From NCBI RefSeq assembly GCF_004210375.1, contig NC_134834.1:95918170-95982169 (forward strand): 64,000 nucleotides of DNA, given 5' to 3'. Under the pieces are notes generated by a model. That model was not told the DNA's origin, did no database searches, and saw only the letters and a program-made list of their open reading frames with translations. The DNA comes from Tachypleus tridentatus. Its lineage: Eukaryota; Arthropoda; Merostomata; Xiphosura; Limulidae. The stretch's first letter is position 1. Each line of letters begins with the position of its first letter. The position numbers and the translations under genes are program-made. Shown here piece by piece: positions 11,800-22,939 of the stretch.

Positions 11800-12945
11800 T
11801 ATCCGATTAGCCATTTACTAAGAAACTCCAGGATCAAATCCCAGTTCATACCACTACAGAAACAGTTTTTATCAAAGTGTTTCTGAAATGGACTGGCAAC
11901 CGAAACGCAAAACAAAAATACGTAAAATAATTAGTGTGCATCATAAGTATCATGATATAGTAAATAATTAATAATTAGCCTTACGTGACCGTATAGAATA
12001 CTAATTATTACAAAGATTATTATCTGGTTTCCACGAAGTTATCAAACACTAACAAAACACAGCTGATATTAACCAACCTTTCCTGCAAGTTTCCGGTCAT
12101 ATTTTACCTTTTTTCGTGGTCATTACTTTCATATTTCCATTTATTTATTTTGTTTCAGTTTATTTTCTATTCAGTTTGATTCTTTCAACCCATTAACTTC
12201 CAGCGAGCTTTCGCCAGCCTTGAATTTCTGTTTTTTTTAACTTGTATAATTTCTTTACCATTAACAGGTATTTGTTTTACAAATGTAATTTGTTCCTCAT
12301 ATTTGATTCATACACATTGTTACGTATTATAACTTGTCTTGGACGACTTACATGTATTATGTTCCGCACGTTGCGTATTACGGTTTAATTTAGAAGTTAA
12401 TTGATTGTCAACATGTATCAAATTTATGATATTCGCCAACAAGATTGATGAACGCAATTTTCTTTCTTCATACAAATAAATTTCAATATTCAAGCAACTA
12501 CACCATTTATAATGACGATTATTACAAATAGTGATTTATATAAAAGAGTTTCACAAACCTGCAAACAATATTGAGTCTTTTATCTGGTCTGGAACTGAAT
12601 ATTTTATCGACGGTTCACGGAGAGTGAGTTAATTCTATGTTGTTACACAGGTACAATTCGCTTGACGGGAAGCTATTATCTACTGCACTGAGCACGCGAA
12701 AGATTTTTACCAACGAAAGTATTTAAAGTCCTCGTATAATTACTGCTATTCGAAGTTATTCCTCTGGAGTTAAATGCTTTGTAATGTTCGAAATTTATAA
12801 ATATCAGTAGTTTTCTGATTAATAAGCTTTTATCACCGTTATAGTTTCCGAGGTTTATAGTATACGGAGAGACTGTTTTAATATTGTTGCTTTGTTACAA
12901 TACTGGCAAACAATAATATTTTATATAAACAGATCATACAATGTT
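11800..12945. other. AT-rich spacer
   Basis: I find nothing supportable in this stretch of about 1.1 kb. Confidence 0.45.
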
Positions 12946-12946
12946 A

Positions 12947-13068
12947 TTGACCGTCACATTATAACGCTCCCACAGCTGAAAGAGCGAGAATCTTTGGTGT
13001 AAGTGGGATTCGAACCCGTGACCCTCCAATTACGAGTCGAGTGCCTTAACCACCTGGTCATGCGGTGC
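12947..13068 (-). mobile_element. SINE A head fragment
   Basis: The tRNA-like head and first part of the body are present on the minus strand (GACCGTCACATTATAACGC through ACCTGGTCATGC). The 3' half is missing. Confidence 0.8.
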
Positions 13069-13499
13069 AAGACCAGATGAAAAGCTTGTATATCCAAATT
13101 GATGAAGGTTGCTGTTACTGTTAAAAACATTAATTGATCATAATTTATTGGATTACTCAGAAGACAGATGGCAGATGATATAAACACACGTATTAAATAC
13201 TGTTCATGTGATATCAAATGAGAGCTTCAGAAGTAAACAAAAGTGAGTTAAAAATTGATGCTTTAGTCAGTTGAACACAGTCTTCTGTCTCTATGGTAAC
13301 GCCTACTCGTTAAAACGGTAAGTTTTCATATTTAACAGAATAATTACAAGTTATCTTCCTGTATGCACAAATAAAGATTACAATGTTTCAGCACCGTGAC
13401 CTTCTAGGACTGTATATACAGAATGCACAAAAATACGCGTACAAATAGAGCTTTATTTTACGCGTATGTACACTTCATTTTGAAAAAATAAATCATAAC

Positions 13500-13620
13500 C
13501 TCTCTAGGTGACACAGAGTTACGTCTACAGACTAATACTCTAGATACCGGATTTCGATTACTGTGGTGTGCAATGCACAGATGATCCATGGTGTGACTTT
13601 GTACTCAGTTACAAACAGAG
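13500..13620 (+). mobile_element. Diverged SINE B copy
   Basis: The order AGGTGACACAGAG, TACCGGATTTCGATTAC, GGTGTGCAATGCACAGATGA, TGTGACTTTGTACTCAG matches SINE B (A box, B box, junction, tail) with substitutions throughout. Confidence 0.7.
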
Positions 13621-13828
13621 AAATATAATGGAGGTAAGTATAAGAAATTGTGGAGAATTCCAGTAAATTTTTGTTATAAGAAAACAATTATTCATAAGAT
13701 CTGTATTTTTTTTTAATAATTCAGTTAAATAAAAAGGTTTTTCTCAATTATTATGAGAGAAAAGTCAAAGAATTATTTAAAATGACTACAGATGTACTAT
13801 GAAGCTCTTCTGGAACTCTGGAAGTGTT

Positions 13829-14120
13829 TGTTTTGTTTGTTTGTTTGTTTGTTTGTGAATTTCGCACAAAGCTACTCGAGGGCCATCTGTGCTAGCCGTC
13901 CCTAATTTAGCAGTGTAAGACTAGAGGGAAGGCAGCTAGTCATCACCACCCACCGCCAACTCTTGGGCTACTCTTTTACCAACGAATAATGGGATTGACC
14001 GTCTCATTATAACGCCCCCACGGCTGGGAGGGCGAGCATGTTTGGCACGATGCGGGCGCGAACCCGCGATCCTCGGATTACGAGCCGCACGCCTTACGCG
14101 CTAGGCCATGCCAGGTCCCA
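13829..14120 (-). mobile_element. SINE A copy with 10-bp TSD
   Basis: This is a full-length minus-strand SINE A with a long (GTTT)n tail at the left. The repeat TGGAAGTGTT flanks it at 13819-13828 and 14121-14130. Confidence 0.93.
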
Positions 14121-14166
14121 TGGAAGTGTTAAACGTCTAAACAGCATTTCTTCTGAGTAAGTTCAT

Positions 14167-14427
14167 GACCAGGCATGACCTGGTGGTTAGAGCATTCGAC
14201 TCGTAATCCGAAGGTTGCGTGTTCGAATCTCCGTCGCACCAAACATGCTCGTCCTTTCAGCCGTGGGCGCGTTATAATGTTTCGATCAATCCAACTAAGA
14301 GTAGGCCAAGAGATGGCAGTGAGTGGTGATGACTAGCTGTCTTCCCTCTAGTCTTACACTGCAGAATTAGGGAAGACTAGCGCAGATAGCCCTCGTGTAG
14401 CTTTGCGAGAAATTCAAAACAAACCTA
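14167..14427 (+). mobile_element. SINE A copy
   Basis: This is a plus-strand SINE A lying about 45 bp after an oppositely oriented copy. It has a short internal deletion where CACTATTCGTTGG is normally found. The paired opposite copies could fold back in a transcript. Confidence 0.88.
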
Positions 14428-14429
14428 AC

Positions 14430-15366
14430 AATTCAGATGTGAGTCATGGTGCGTCATCCCAATTTCGTACGCATAAGCGTTTCGTTTTTTAACGGTATTA
14501 TGTATTCTGTCTACTTGCATCCTTCACAAGTGTGAATTTTTAAGATGACCAATAAATCAATAACAATTTTGTGTGACATTAAAATGGTAAAGTGAACAAG
14601 TAAAAGGCATAAATGTGCCAAATTTACTGATAACAAAATCATATCTCTAGATTATATTCCAATGTTTTGGTCTGGTTTTGGTAAATACATCATAACAATT
14701 TAACAAACTCCACAATGAGCTTTCCACTCTCTATCCACCACAAATAATTCAACTCCGGATTTTAGTTTTTCACATCCGTAAGGTTAACACTGACTCACAA
14801 GTGAACGTATATTTTAATAAATGTAATCTTACCTATTTTATTTCACAGATATACTTTCATTGAAGCTGTAACTTATAACAAAGCAATGTTTCCACCACAT
14901 TTTGTTTATTTATACGTTATTACTTGCAAGTAAAATCTGTATATCATAATAGTTATGTAGTGTCTTCATCCTAATGTTAAGTAATAAATATCTCAGTTAA
15001 AGTTAGTAAATATTTAATGCAATATTTTAGCTGAGAAAAAAAACCTTTTTTTCTTGCGTTGTAACACAGGTATGGTGTGTGAAAAGTGATATCTTTGAAT
15101 GTGAATCAAGTTTTAAATTATATTCTACACGAATGGCTTATAAATACTTTTTCATCTGAAACAAATAGGCATAAAACTACTAATATGGCACGCTCAGAGA
15201 CTTGATCCTGTTTGTAGTGTAACGGATTTAGCGTTACACATTTATCCTAATATCTACGTTTGTTTCAGGTTAATGCATGTAACGTACCTTCTTAAGTGCG
15301 CAAGTCCCTCCTGTTCTCTAAATGTGTAGAAGATTCTCGAAGATAAAAATCAACAACGTACGATGT
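14430..15366. other. AT-rich spacer
   Basis: No gene or repeat is recognised. Confidence 0.45.
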
Positions 15367-15367
15367 A

Positions 15368-15655
15368 GGTAAACTACTGGTACTTACTAGGTGAACTACT
15401 GGTGATTACTAGGTAGACTACTGGTGATTACTAGGTAAACTACTGGTGATTACTAGGTAAACTACTAGTGATTACTAGGTAAACTACAGGTGATTACTAG
15501 GTAAACTACTAGTGATTACTAGGTAAACTACTGGTGATTACTAGGTAAACTACTAGTGATTACAAGGTAAACTACTGGTGATTACTAGGTAAACTCCTGA
15601 TGATTACTAGGTGAACTACTAGTGATTACAAGGTAAACTACTGGTGATTACCAGT
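15368..15655 (+). repeat. 22-bp minisatellite, about 13 copies
   Basis: The unit GTAAACTACTGGTGATTACT plus AG is repeated head to tail. Spacing between successive units is 22 bp where I counted it. Variants (ACTACTAGTG, ACTACAGGTG, ACTCCTGATG) alternate, which suggests higher-order shuffling by slippage or unequal exchange. 22 is not a multiple of three, and stops (TAG) occur in the unit, so it is not coding. Confidence 0.95.
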
Positions 15656-15659
15656 ATTG

Positions 15660-16375
15660 TTGCCAATTGAACTTTCTAGAATCTCGCCTAAAAGTGTATA
15701 AATCGACGTGCCAAGAGACAGTAAAAGAATACTATTTGATCGATACATTTAGTACACTATAAACCTTAGAATCTGTAATTGTGGTTAACGCCTGTTGATC
15801 AGAAATCTACAGATATTTGGCCAGTAACGTTTATATATTTCGAACATCGCGAACCGTTCAGTTTCAGTTAATTAACATTGAGCGATAATATTTCTACGAA
15901 AACATTAAATATCTTTGTCGGTAAAGAGCTCAGTTTATGAGTGATATGAGGCCAGCTAAGCTAGCTAACTTCAACAAAGTGTAACAATATCAACTCAAAA
16001 TTAATTCTCTCATCGTGAACCTGGATCGTCAATAAAATACTCAATTTTGGACCACATAGAAGACTTGGTATAGTTTGTAAGTTTGTAAAACTGTTGTATC
16101 TAAAACAATATTTTAATAATTATTTAATAACCGTTATTACAAATTGCATTGTTGTTTGTACACTAAAATATATTTATGTTAAGAAAGAAAATTTGATAGA
16201 AACTGACATTCAGTTAATTTCTAAGTTAAAATTAAAATTTCCAGCTATTTGAAATCGTAATATATAACGTACGTAATATAATAAATTGAAGATTCGTCCG
16301 AGATAAATAGTAATACGTAACACGAGAGAAGTGGGAACCTAGAAACTGTCTGTCATATGAAGTTGCTGTAAGAAA
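15660..16375. other. AT-rich spacer
   Basis: No supported feature between the minisatellite and the next SINE. Confidence 0.45.
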
Positions 16376-16379
16376 GTAG

Positions 16380-16653
16380 TTTGTTTGTTTTCAATTTCGC
16401 TCAAAGCTGCACGAGAGCTATCTGCGCTAGTAGTCCTCAATTTAGTAGTGTAAGACTAAAGGGAAGGCAGCTAGTTATCACCACCCACCGCCAACTCTTG
16501 GACTACTCTTTTACCAACGAATAGTGGGATTGACCGTCACATTATAACGCCCCCACGGCTGAGAGGGCGAGCATGTTTGGTGCGACCGGGATTCGAAACC
16601 GCGACCCTCAGATTACGAGTCGAACGCCTTAATCTACCTGGCCATGCCGCGCC
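16380..16653 (-). mobile_element. SINE A copy
   Basis: This is a full-length minus-strand SINE A with a TTTGTTTGTTTTC tail at the left and head end CCATGCCGCGCC at the right. No clear TSD was seen. Confidence 0.9.
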
Positions 16654-16773
16654 TCTTATCTTTGCGCTGAAACAAAGACAATATAATTTAACATTTGGAT
16701 TACACTTATGAGTGGCCTTTAAACAAGAATACGTAGTAATAAATTAATGCACAAATGTAAGGTTAAGGTGTGG

Positions 16774-17053
16774 CTGGCCCGGCATGGCCAAGCGCGTTGA
16801 GGAGTGCGACTCGTAATCCGAGGGTTGCGGGTTCGCATCCCCGTCCCGCCAAACATGCTCGCCCTTTCAGCCGTGGGGGCGTTATAATGTGACGGTCAAT
16901 CCCACTATTCGTTGGTAAAAGAGTAGTCCAAGAGTTGGCGGTGGGTGGTGATGACTAGCTGCCTTCCTTCTAGTCTTGCACTGCAAAATTAGGGACGGCT
17001 AGCGCAGATAGCCCTCGAGTAGCTTTGTGCGAAATTCAAAAACAAACAAACAT
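16774..17053 (+). mobile_element. SINE A copy, close to consensus
   Basis: This plus-strand SINE A has well-kept A and B boxes and a tail of AAAAACAAACAAAC. A short flanking repeat GGTGTGG (16767-16773 and 17054-17060) is the probable TSD. It is one of the least mutated copies and so probably one of the younger ones. Confidence 0.92.
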
Positions 17054-17064
17054 GGTGTGGTGTT

Positions 17065-17470
17065 GCTTTAAAATAAAGATCAGTGAAGCAGATGCTGTCA
17101 GGGAAGAGTGTTCTTAAGAATCTAGCGAGCAAAAAAAAACTCCAAATCACGAGCCATCTTCTTGAAAATGATGTTTTTCACCAGTAAACTTGTTAAAAAG
17201 TTTTCAAATAAATATTAATGTATATATTTTTATAGGTAACATTTCAAAGTAATATTTGTTCAAGAAAGGCCACGGTGATGAATTCGCCAAGGGAAATCGA
17301 AATCTGGATCACAGTGGCGTCAGTCCGTTATCTATCGCTCTCCAATCTGTAGAAGATTTTTTAAAAAATATTATAAATTAAAGTAATATGTTATCCAGTA
17401 TCTATGGTATTATGATCTTTTCAAATTATTTATTACTGTGGTAAAATTTATCTTTGCTTTGGTTGTTTAT
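17065..17470. other. Spacer
   Basis: No feature is recognised. Confidence 0.45.
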
Positions 17471-17471
17471 T

Positions 17472-17537
17472 TGTTTTTTTGAATTTCGCGCAAAGCTAAT
17501 CGAGGGCTATCTGCGCTAGCCGTCCCTAATTTAGCAG
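17472..17537 (-). mobile_element. SINE A 3' fragment at the Tc1 break
   Basis: Only the tail third of a minus-strand SINE A is present (GAATTTCGCGCAAAGC to TTTAGCAGTAT). It abuts the Tc1 transposase remnant, so a 5'-truncated SINE insertion or a deletion marks the left end of the Tc1 relic. Confidence 0.8.
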
Positions 17538-18649
17538 TATACACTGAAGTCACTGTCATGTTTGTAAAACCATCTTGAGATGATTCGTGTTTCGTGACAC
17601 GGCGCATCATCCTGCTGTAAGTAGCCATTGGAAAACGGGTAGACTGTGACCATAAAGGGATGCGTATGGTCAGCAACAATTCTCAGGTATGCTGTGGCAC
17701 TCAAAGGATGCTCAATTGGTATTAAGGTGTCTAACGTGTACCAAGAAAACATCTCTCATACCATTATACTATTACCAGCAGCCTGTAACACACTGTTACG
17801 TTAAGTTTTGGTGATCCCATGTCCACTGTAGCATCATCTTATTTTTAACTCACAGGAGTTTTTAGAAGACCCTGGCCGGCATGGCCAGGTGGATTAGAGC
17901 GTTCGACTCGTAATCTGAGGATCGTGGGTTCGAATCCCCGTCGCACCAAACATGCTCGCACTTTCAGTCGTGAGGGCGTTATAACGTAATGGTCAATCCC
18001 ACTATTAGTTTGGTAAAAGAGTAGCCCAACAGTTGGCGGTGGGTGGTGATGAGTAGCTGCCTTCCCACGGTCTTACACTGCTGAATTAGGGACGGCTAGC
18101 GCAGATAGCCCTTTATTAGCTTTGCGCGAAATTGAAAAGAAACAAATTTTAGAAGACCCATGTCGGTCATCTGCTGCTCTAGCCCATTCACTTCAAGATT
18201 CGACGTGTTGTGGGTTCAGAGATGCCCTTCTGCACGCCACTGTTGTAAAATGGTTATTTGATTATTTGTGACTTTCCCGTCAGCTTGAACGAGTCTGGTC
18301 AGTCTCCTCCTAACCCTCTCATTAAGAAGGTGTTTTCGCCCACAAAACTGCCGCTTACAGGATGTTCTTTTTTTCTCACCATTCTGTGTAAACTCTATAG
18401 ACTATAGTGCGTGAAAATCCCAGAAGATCAGCAGTTTGTGAGATGCTGGAACCACCAAGTCTAACACCAACAATCTCTCCACGGTCAAAGTTGCTTAAAT
18501 TACACATCTTTTCCATTCTAATATTTGGTCGAACAACAATTGAACCTCTTGACCATGTCTGCATGATTTATATATTGAGTTGTAGCCACGTGATTCGCTG
18601 TTCATCTATTTGCGTTAAAGAGCAAATGTACATAATAAAGTGGCCACTG
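17538..18649 (-). pseudogene. Tc1-like transposon relic, interrupted by a SINE
   Basis: On the minus strand this is a Tc1-type DNA transposon. Its outer end keeps the inverted-repeat-like CAGTGGCCACTTTATTATGT (right edge, 18649). The first coding piece (about 18564-18376) has the helix-turn-helix pattern of Tc1 transposases, with FDRGEIVGVRLGGSS followed by LLGFSRTIVYRVY. The catalytic-domain piece (about 17752-17535) contains FSWYTLDTLIPIEH, YLRIVADHTHPFMVTVYP and GYLQQDDAPCHETRIISRWF, matching the stretch around the second catalytic aspartate of the DDE fold. A SINE A splits the two pieces, stops and frameshifts are present, and the far end with the last catalytic residue is lost. It is dead. 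Confidence 0.88.
17873..18146 (+). mobile_element. SINE A inserted in Tc1, 13-bp TSD
   Basis: This full-length plus-strand SINE A sits inside the Tc1 relic. The exact repeat TTTTAGAAGACCC flanks it at 17860-17872 and 18147-18159, and the Tc1 sequence continues on both sides. The SINE is therefore younger than the Tc1 element. Confidence 0.95.
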
Positions 18650-18789
18650 AGTTAAGTTATGAATATATATCTTTGAAAGTTGTTTTGAAAATATGAGAAG
18701 AAAGATAACGAAACGGAATTTATTTCTGTAGCTACGTGATAATGAATGTTAATTAGAAAACCTCCAAATTTGATGCCACAAAGGGAATT

Positions 18790-18850
18790 CTACAGTGCTA
18801 AATGCGCTCTGTGTAGCTTTGCGCGAAATTCAAAAAGCAAAAACAAAACA
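18790..18850 (+). mobile_element. SINE A tail fragment
   Basis: A short 3' piece (GTGTAGCTTTGCGCGAAATT with an A-rich end) lies directly before a SINE C piece. Confidence 0.7.
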
Positions 18851-18867
18851 CTGCTAAATTCTTTGGT

Positions 18868-18950
18868 AAAATCAAGGGTTCGATTCCCCTCAGTGGACTC
18901 AGCAGATAGCCCAATTTGGCTTTGCTGTAAGAAAAGAAACACAAACAAAC
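18868..18950 (+). mobile_element. SINE C copy, 5'-truncated
   Basis: It starts near the B box (GGGTTCGATTCCCCTC) and continues through CAGCAGATAGCCCAATTTGG and GCTTTGCTGTAAG to an A/C-rich tail. The CAGATAGCCC...GCTTTGC tail block is shared with SINE A and the I-type LINE. Confidence 0.8.
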
Positions 18951-18959
18951 ATTAACTCT

Positions 18960-19345
18960 CCCCAATACAGTAGACGTGCTATTCCATCATTGTATATTGC
19001 AATATCATAAACGATGCTTTGTTTTAAAGTGAGAAGTCCTTTCTTATAGCTTAAGTTACGATTTCTCATCTTGTTGTATTATCAGTGAAAAATACTTCTG
19101 TTATGACAAAACATTTACTCCACCTATCAGCAAGGCCAGACGCACGGTGTTATGAGCTAGAAATGAGAAATATCTTGCGAAACTTCGGTCAATGTATTTT
19201 ACCTTTATGAAATTCTTCTCTATAATCCAACAGATTCATGAGCCTTCTCAAATATAATATTTCACAAGAACTGGTTGAAATATATCGTAATATTGGAGAA
19301 AAAGCAAGAAATCCATCCCAAATTCATAGCTTTTCATACAATATA
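18960..19345. other. Spacer
   Basis: No feature is recognised. Confidence 0.4.
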
Positions 19346-19346
19346 T

Positions 19347-19430
19347 TTGTTGTTAAGTGCAAAGCTACACAATGGACTATCTGTGCTGCGCCCACCATGG
19401 GTATTAAAATCAGAATTTTCGTATATTAGG
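19347..19430 (-). mobile_element. SINE B 3' part
   Basis: On the minus strand, a tail like that of SINE B (plus strand: TTAAGTGCAAAGCTACACAA, then CTATCTGTGCTGCGCCCACC) continues into an eroded B box (GGGTATTAAAATC). The 5' head is missing. Confidence 0.7.
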
Positions 19431-19434
19431 CTTT

Positions 19435-20188
19435 CTGATTTAGGGCTTGTTCAAGTAAGTTTTTTGTTGTTGTTATTTTTATTTGAATTACTTCAAAGTT
19501 TTTATGAAGTTTGGAATGAACAAGAAGTTTATAGCATTAGAGATTTTCTCTAAGAATTCTGAACTGTATTCGTATTGAAAATTATGTGAGAACACAAATA
19601 GAAATACTTAACTCTGCGTATGGCTCGTTGATAATAGGGTATTTCTTCATGACGTGTATATGCACCTGAGTGAGTAGTGGTAAAATAAGTTAGAACCCTC
19701 ACCGAGTTGTTATAGTCCTTGTTTCCACATACGGTCTTGCTTTATCTAACGACTGTGCATCTTGACAATAGCCCTGCAGCGCATTTTCATTGCAAAATTT
19801 TCCATCGTAAAAATGCCACGTGAAACTCCTGCACCTCCTCCCTGCACCTTTCCCTACTGCACCAAATTTACCAACACCCATTTCAACACTTCAATTGGAC
19901 AGAAATCCAAGGAATGCCAGGCTCAACGGCTTGAGTGGTATGTCTTCATATCGAACAGTATATATCAATTTCATTCTCTATCTGTTTTGGGTATCTAGTG
20001 ATGGAATAGGTGATATAATTAGAAGCCTATTGTTAGCGAACCCATGCTTTGTTGGCCTCGTTTCTACCTTTTGATACTTCTTGACTGTCTAACGTACCGT
20101 TGTCTGAGGCATCTAGATGGCGTTTACCACCAACTTTTTTGTTTATAGATTCTTAACTAACTAAACGCTGCACGGTTGAGCTACAACT
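19435..20188. other. Spacer with a Pro/Cys-rich chance frame
   Basis: Several overlapping frames on both strands (around 19700-20074) contain cysteines and prolines, but none matches a domain I recognise, and open frames on both strands argue for composition rather than coding. Confidence 0.4.
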
Positions 20189-20468
20189 TGATGAAACTTT
20201 GTAGAAGAGACGACAACTGCCCGTTGTGGAGACACAAGTGTAGAAGACGACGTTTCGAAAGTCAGTGTGTGTGTAAGTACTAATGGTCTTTTATAGTGTC
20301 CTGGCGGATTCTGGAGAGCGTGTTGTGATTGATTGGACACTATAAAAGACCGTCAGCACCTACACACACACTGATTTGAAGACGAAAAGCGGAAGACTTT
20401 CTAAGCGTCGTCCTCTACACTTGTGTCTCCATAACAGGCAGTTGCCGTCCATTCTACAAAGTTTCATC
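20189..20468. repeat. Large imperfect palindrome (inverted repeat)
   Basis: The left arm (20189-20301) begins TGATGAAACTTTGTAGAA and ends TCTTTTATAGTGTCC. The right arm (20335-20468) is its imperfect reverse complement, longer by about 20 nt inside. The spacer is 33 nt. Shared blocks include GGAGACACAAGTGTAGA and AGTGTGTGTGTA. It could be an inverted pair of terminal regions of a Penelope-like element (the GACGACGTTTCGAAAGT block has that flavour) or a foldback element. No coding sequence is present. Confidence 0.85.
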
Positions 20469-20587
20469 ACGAATACTCTGCCTGAACAATCTATCATTGA
20501 AAAACAACTTGTTTTAGATTTATTTCTGAGTGATCACGGTGCCCCAAGTTGAACCAATATGTCTTTATTTTTCAATACCGTGTATAT

Positions 20588-20714
20588 CTGTGTGTGTGTG
20601 TGTTTTTCATATAGCAAAGCCACAAAGGGCTATCTGCTCAGCCCACCGAGGGGAATCGAACCCCTGTTTTTAGCGTTGTAAATCCGGAGACATACCGTTG
20701 TACTGGCGGGGGGC
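20588..20714 (-). mobile_element. SINE C copy, complete, 10-bp TSD
   Basis: This is the best SINE C of the window. On the minus strand it has a tRNA-like head with AGTACAACGGTATGTC, the B box GGTTCGATTCCCC, the junction GGGCTGAGCAGATAGCCC and the tail GTGGCTTTGCTATATGAAAA ending in (CA)n. The repeat CCGTGTATAT flanks it at 20578-20587 and 20715-20724. Confidence 0.92.
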
Positions 20715-21174
20715 CCGTGTATATTTCTATATTGTAATTGCTAAATCCCTTATTTCAATACACCTTTATGATCTGAGTGTATGAATATATTAGATTAGAA
20801 AGAATTGTTACATAATTTTTTTCCAGAAAGAGTCCAGTTGCCATTTTTTCCATACTACCTAAACAACTCATAAAATTCTCAAAATGTATTTTATTACGTT
20901 TCATTCCACCATGAGCTGTTGTTTTTCTGGCTGTGGTTGTCACGTGACTTGTTTCAATGCATATCCAACGTTGGTTTACTATATCATACTCAACGCTGTA
21001 TAACCAGCATTACTATGAAGTTAAAGTTTAAACTTGGTGATATCTGCCTGTATGAAAAGCACACAAAATCAGTTTCAGACACATTAATCAATAGAAACCT
21101 TTTAAATATCGTGATTTAAAAATAAAAGAGTTGGCTTCTTTAGCAGATTATACGATTATGACAGTAACAGATGT

Positions 21175-21265
21175 ATAAGACTCTAAAAACGCTAAAATCA
21201 TGCGTTCGATTCCTTTCACTGGACATATTGGATAGTCAAATGTGGCTTTGCTATAAGAAAAACCC
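21175..21265 (+). mobile_element. SINE C copy, partial
   Basis: AACGCTAAAATCATGCGTTCGA, then the junction and TGTGGCTTTGCTATAAGAAA, follow the SINE C order. The start of the head is eroded. Confidence 0.75.
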
Positions 21266-21269
21266 AGCC

Positions 21270-21950
21270 CAGAACCCTAAAATATTATACCCTGTTTTCA
21301 AAATGTGTCTAGCCATAAAAGGCATTTAAAAGTGTCATAGTTTGAACCTTAAACGTTTCATTGTTGTTTAGTTAACTATGTTGTTGTTGTTTTTTTGTCA
21401 TAGATGAGTGGTTAAGTCGATTGATTGTTTGTTTTTTTTAATTTAAAAAAAAAATTGTACAATAAGCTTCCTCTGCCCTCTCCGCTATGTGTATCGAAAT
21501 CCAGTTCAAAGAAATGTGAGTCCACAGATATACCACTGTAAATTATGGGCAAAGAAACCTTTGTGAGTTGTTTTTTTTTTTTTGTCGGACGTTAAACAAA
21601 GCATTATCTAAGCCTATTAACGGAACTACTAACTGTTTTTCATTTTCTCGATGTCTTTCTAAATTGCAAATCATTTATTTATTATATATGCGAATTTCTG
21701 TTGATATGAAAAATTCGTGTTATGTCTCTATCTCTCTCTCACTTTTTTTCTTAAAGTAATTTCCAAACGCTCCCCCTGGCTCTGTGATTATGGGATCCTC
21801 ACTTGCTCAACGCCATCGAATACGGCAATTATTCTCTTTTGACGTCACAATAAGCATTTAATACTAAATTTAATCAGCTTAAGTCCAACTTTTCGGAGTT
21901 ATTTTAGAATGAGCTTGGAATTACTATTTAGCAAAAAGCAATAAAACTAT
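21270..21950. other. Spacer with homopolymer runs
   Basis: T-rich runs occur near 21390, 21435 and 21570. No gene or repeat family is recognised. Confidence 0.4.
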
Positions 21951-21954
21951 CGCA

Positions 21955-22058
21955 GCTTGTTAATTATTCATTCTGAGTATACTTGTCTTTGAGAACCAGA
22001 TGTTTTGCTTGTTAATTATTCATTCTGAGTATACTTGTCTTTGAGAACCAGATGTTTT
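21955..22058 (+). repeat. 52-bp tandem duplication
   Basis: The block beginning GCTTGTTAATTATTCATTCT is present twice, 52 bp apart, with near-perfect identity, so the duplication is recent or was recently homogenised. Confidence 0.92.
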
Positions 22059-22100
22059 TGATTGATAGCTTCTAGTCCATTTGATTACACATCATTTTGC

Positions 22101-22372
22101 GCCCGGCATGACCAAGAGTGTTAAAGAGTTCGACTCGTAATCCAAGGGTCGCGGGTTCGAATCCTGCTCGCACCAAACATGCTCGCCCTTTCAGTCTTGG
22201 AGACCTTATAATGTCACGGTCTATCCCACTATTCGTTGGTAAAAGAGTAGCCCAAGAGTTGGCAGTGGGTGGTGATGACTAGCTGCCTTCCCTCTAGTCT
22301 TACATTGCTAAATTAGGGACGGCTAGCGCAGATAGCCCTCGTGTAGCTTTGCGCGAAATTCAAATCAAACAA
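22101..22372 (+). mobile_element. SINE A copy
   Basis: This is a full-length plus-strand SINE A with head CCCGGCATGACC, B box GGTTCGAATCC and tail CGAAATTCAAATCAAAC. No TSD was identified. Confidence 0.9.
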
Positions 22373-22374
22373 GC

Positions 22375-22927
22375 AAACACAAAATTCACACCAGTTCGTT
22401 TCATACGTCTAGTCGATCACACACACAGTTATCATTACTTTTTTTCTATATTGTATGTTAAGTTTATTGTTCTTATTTCTTGAATTCATTGTACGTTCGT
22501 GAAGTTATTAGGTGAAAGAAACTTGTGGTTCTTTTATATTTGCTGTGGAGCAGATGTTATTAACTAATATTCACATATTTTTTTCAAGCGTATAACACTC
22601 ACCAAATGTATAAGTTGCCTCACCTGACTTCTAGAAGTTCCCGTTGTTTCTTATCTTCGTTTGTATTCAAACTATTTCGCGCATGCTCCTTGACTCTGGT
22701 AGCAATGGTTCATATTGTTAACCGATGTAGCCATGCCTGACAAAGGGACACGTGTAATGATAAATCATAAGCAGCCTTTTTTGTTGTTAAGGAAGCAGAG
22801 AAAAAAAAAATACATATTCGTTTGATCGGTTTAAAAGTAACTTCTGCTCTGACTTCGGAATAACTTCATTACAAGGAACGTTGAAAGTGGCGGCATCTGT
22901 TGAAGATGTCTATTATTACAGTGATTG
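22375..22927. other. Spacer
   Basis: No feature is recognised. Confidence 0.4.
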
Positions 22928-22939
22928 TAGTGGTATAAT

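Noticed and set aside
15368..15655. CRISPR-like array
   Set aside because: The repeats are contiguous with no unique spacers; this is a eukaryotic minisatellite.
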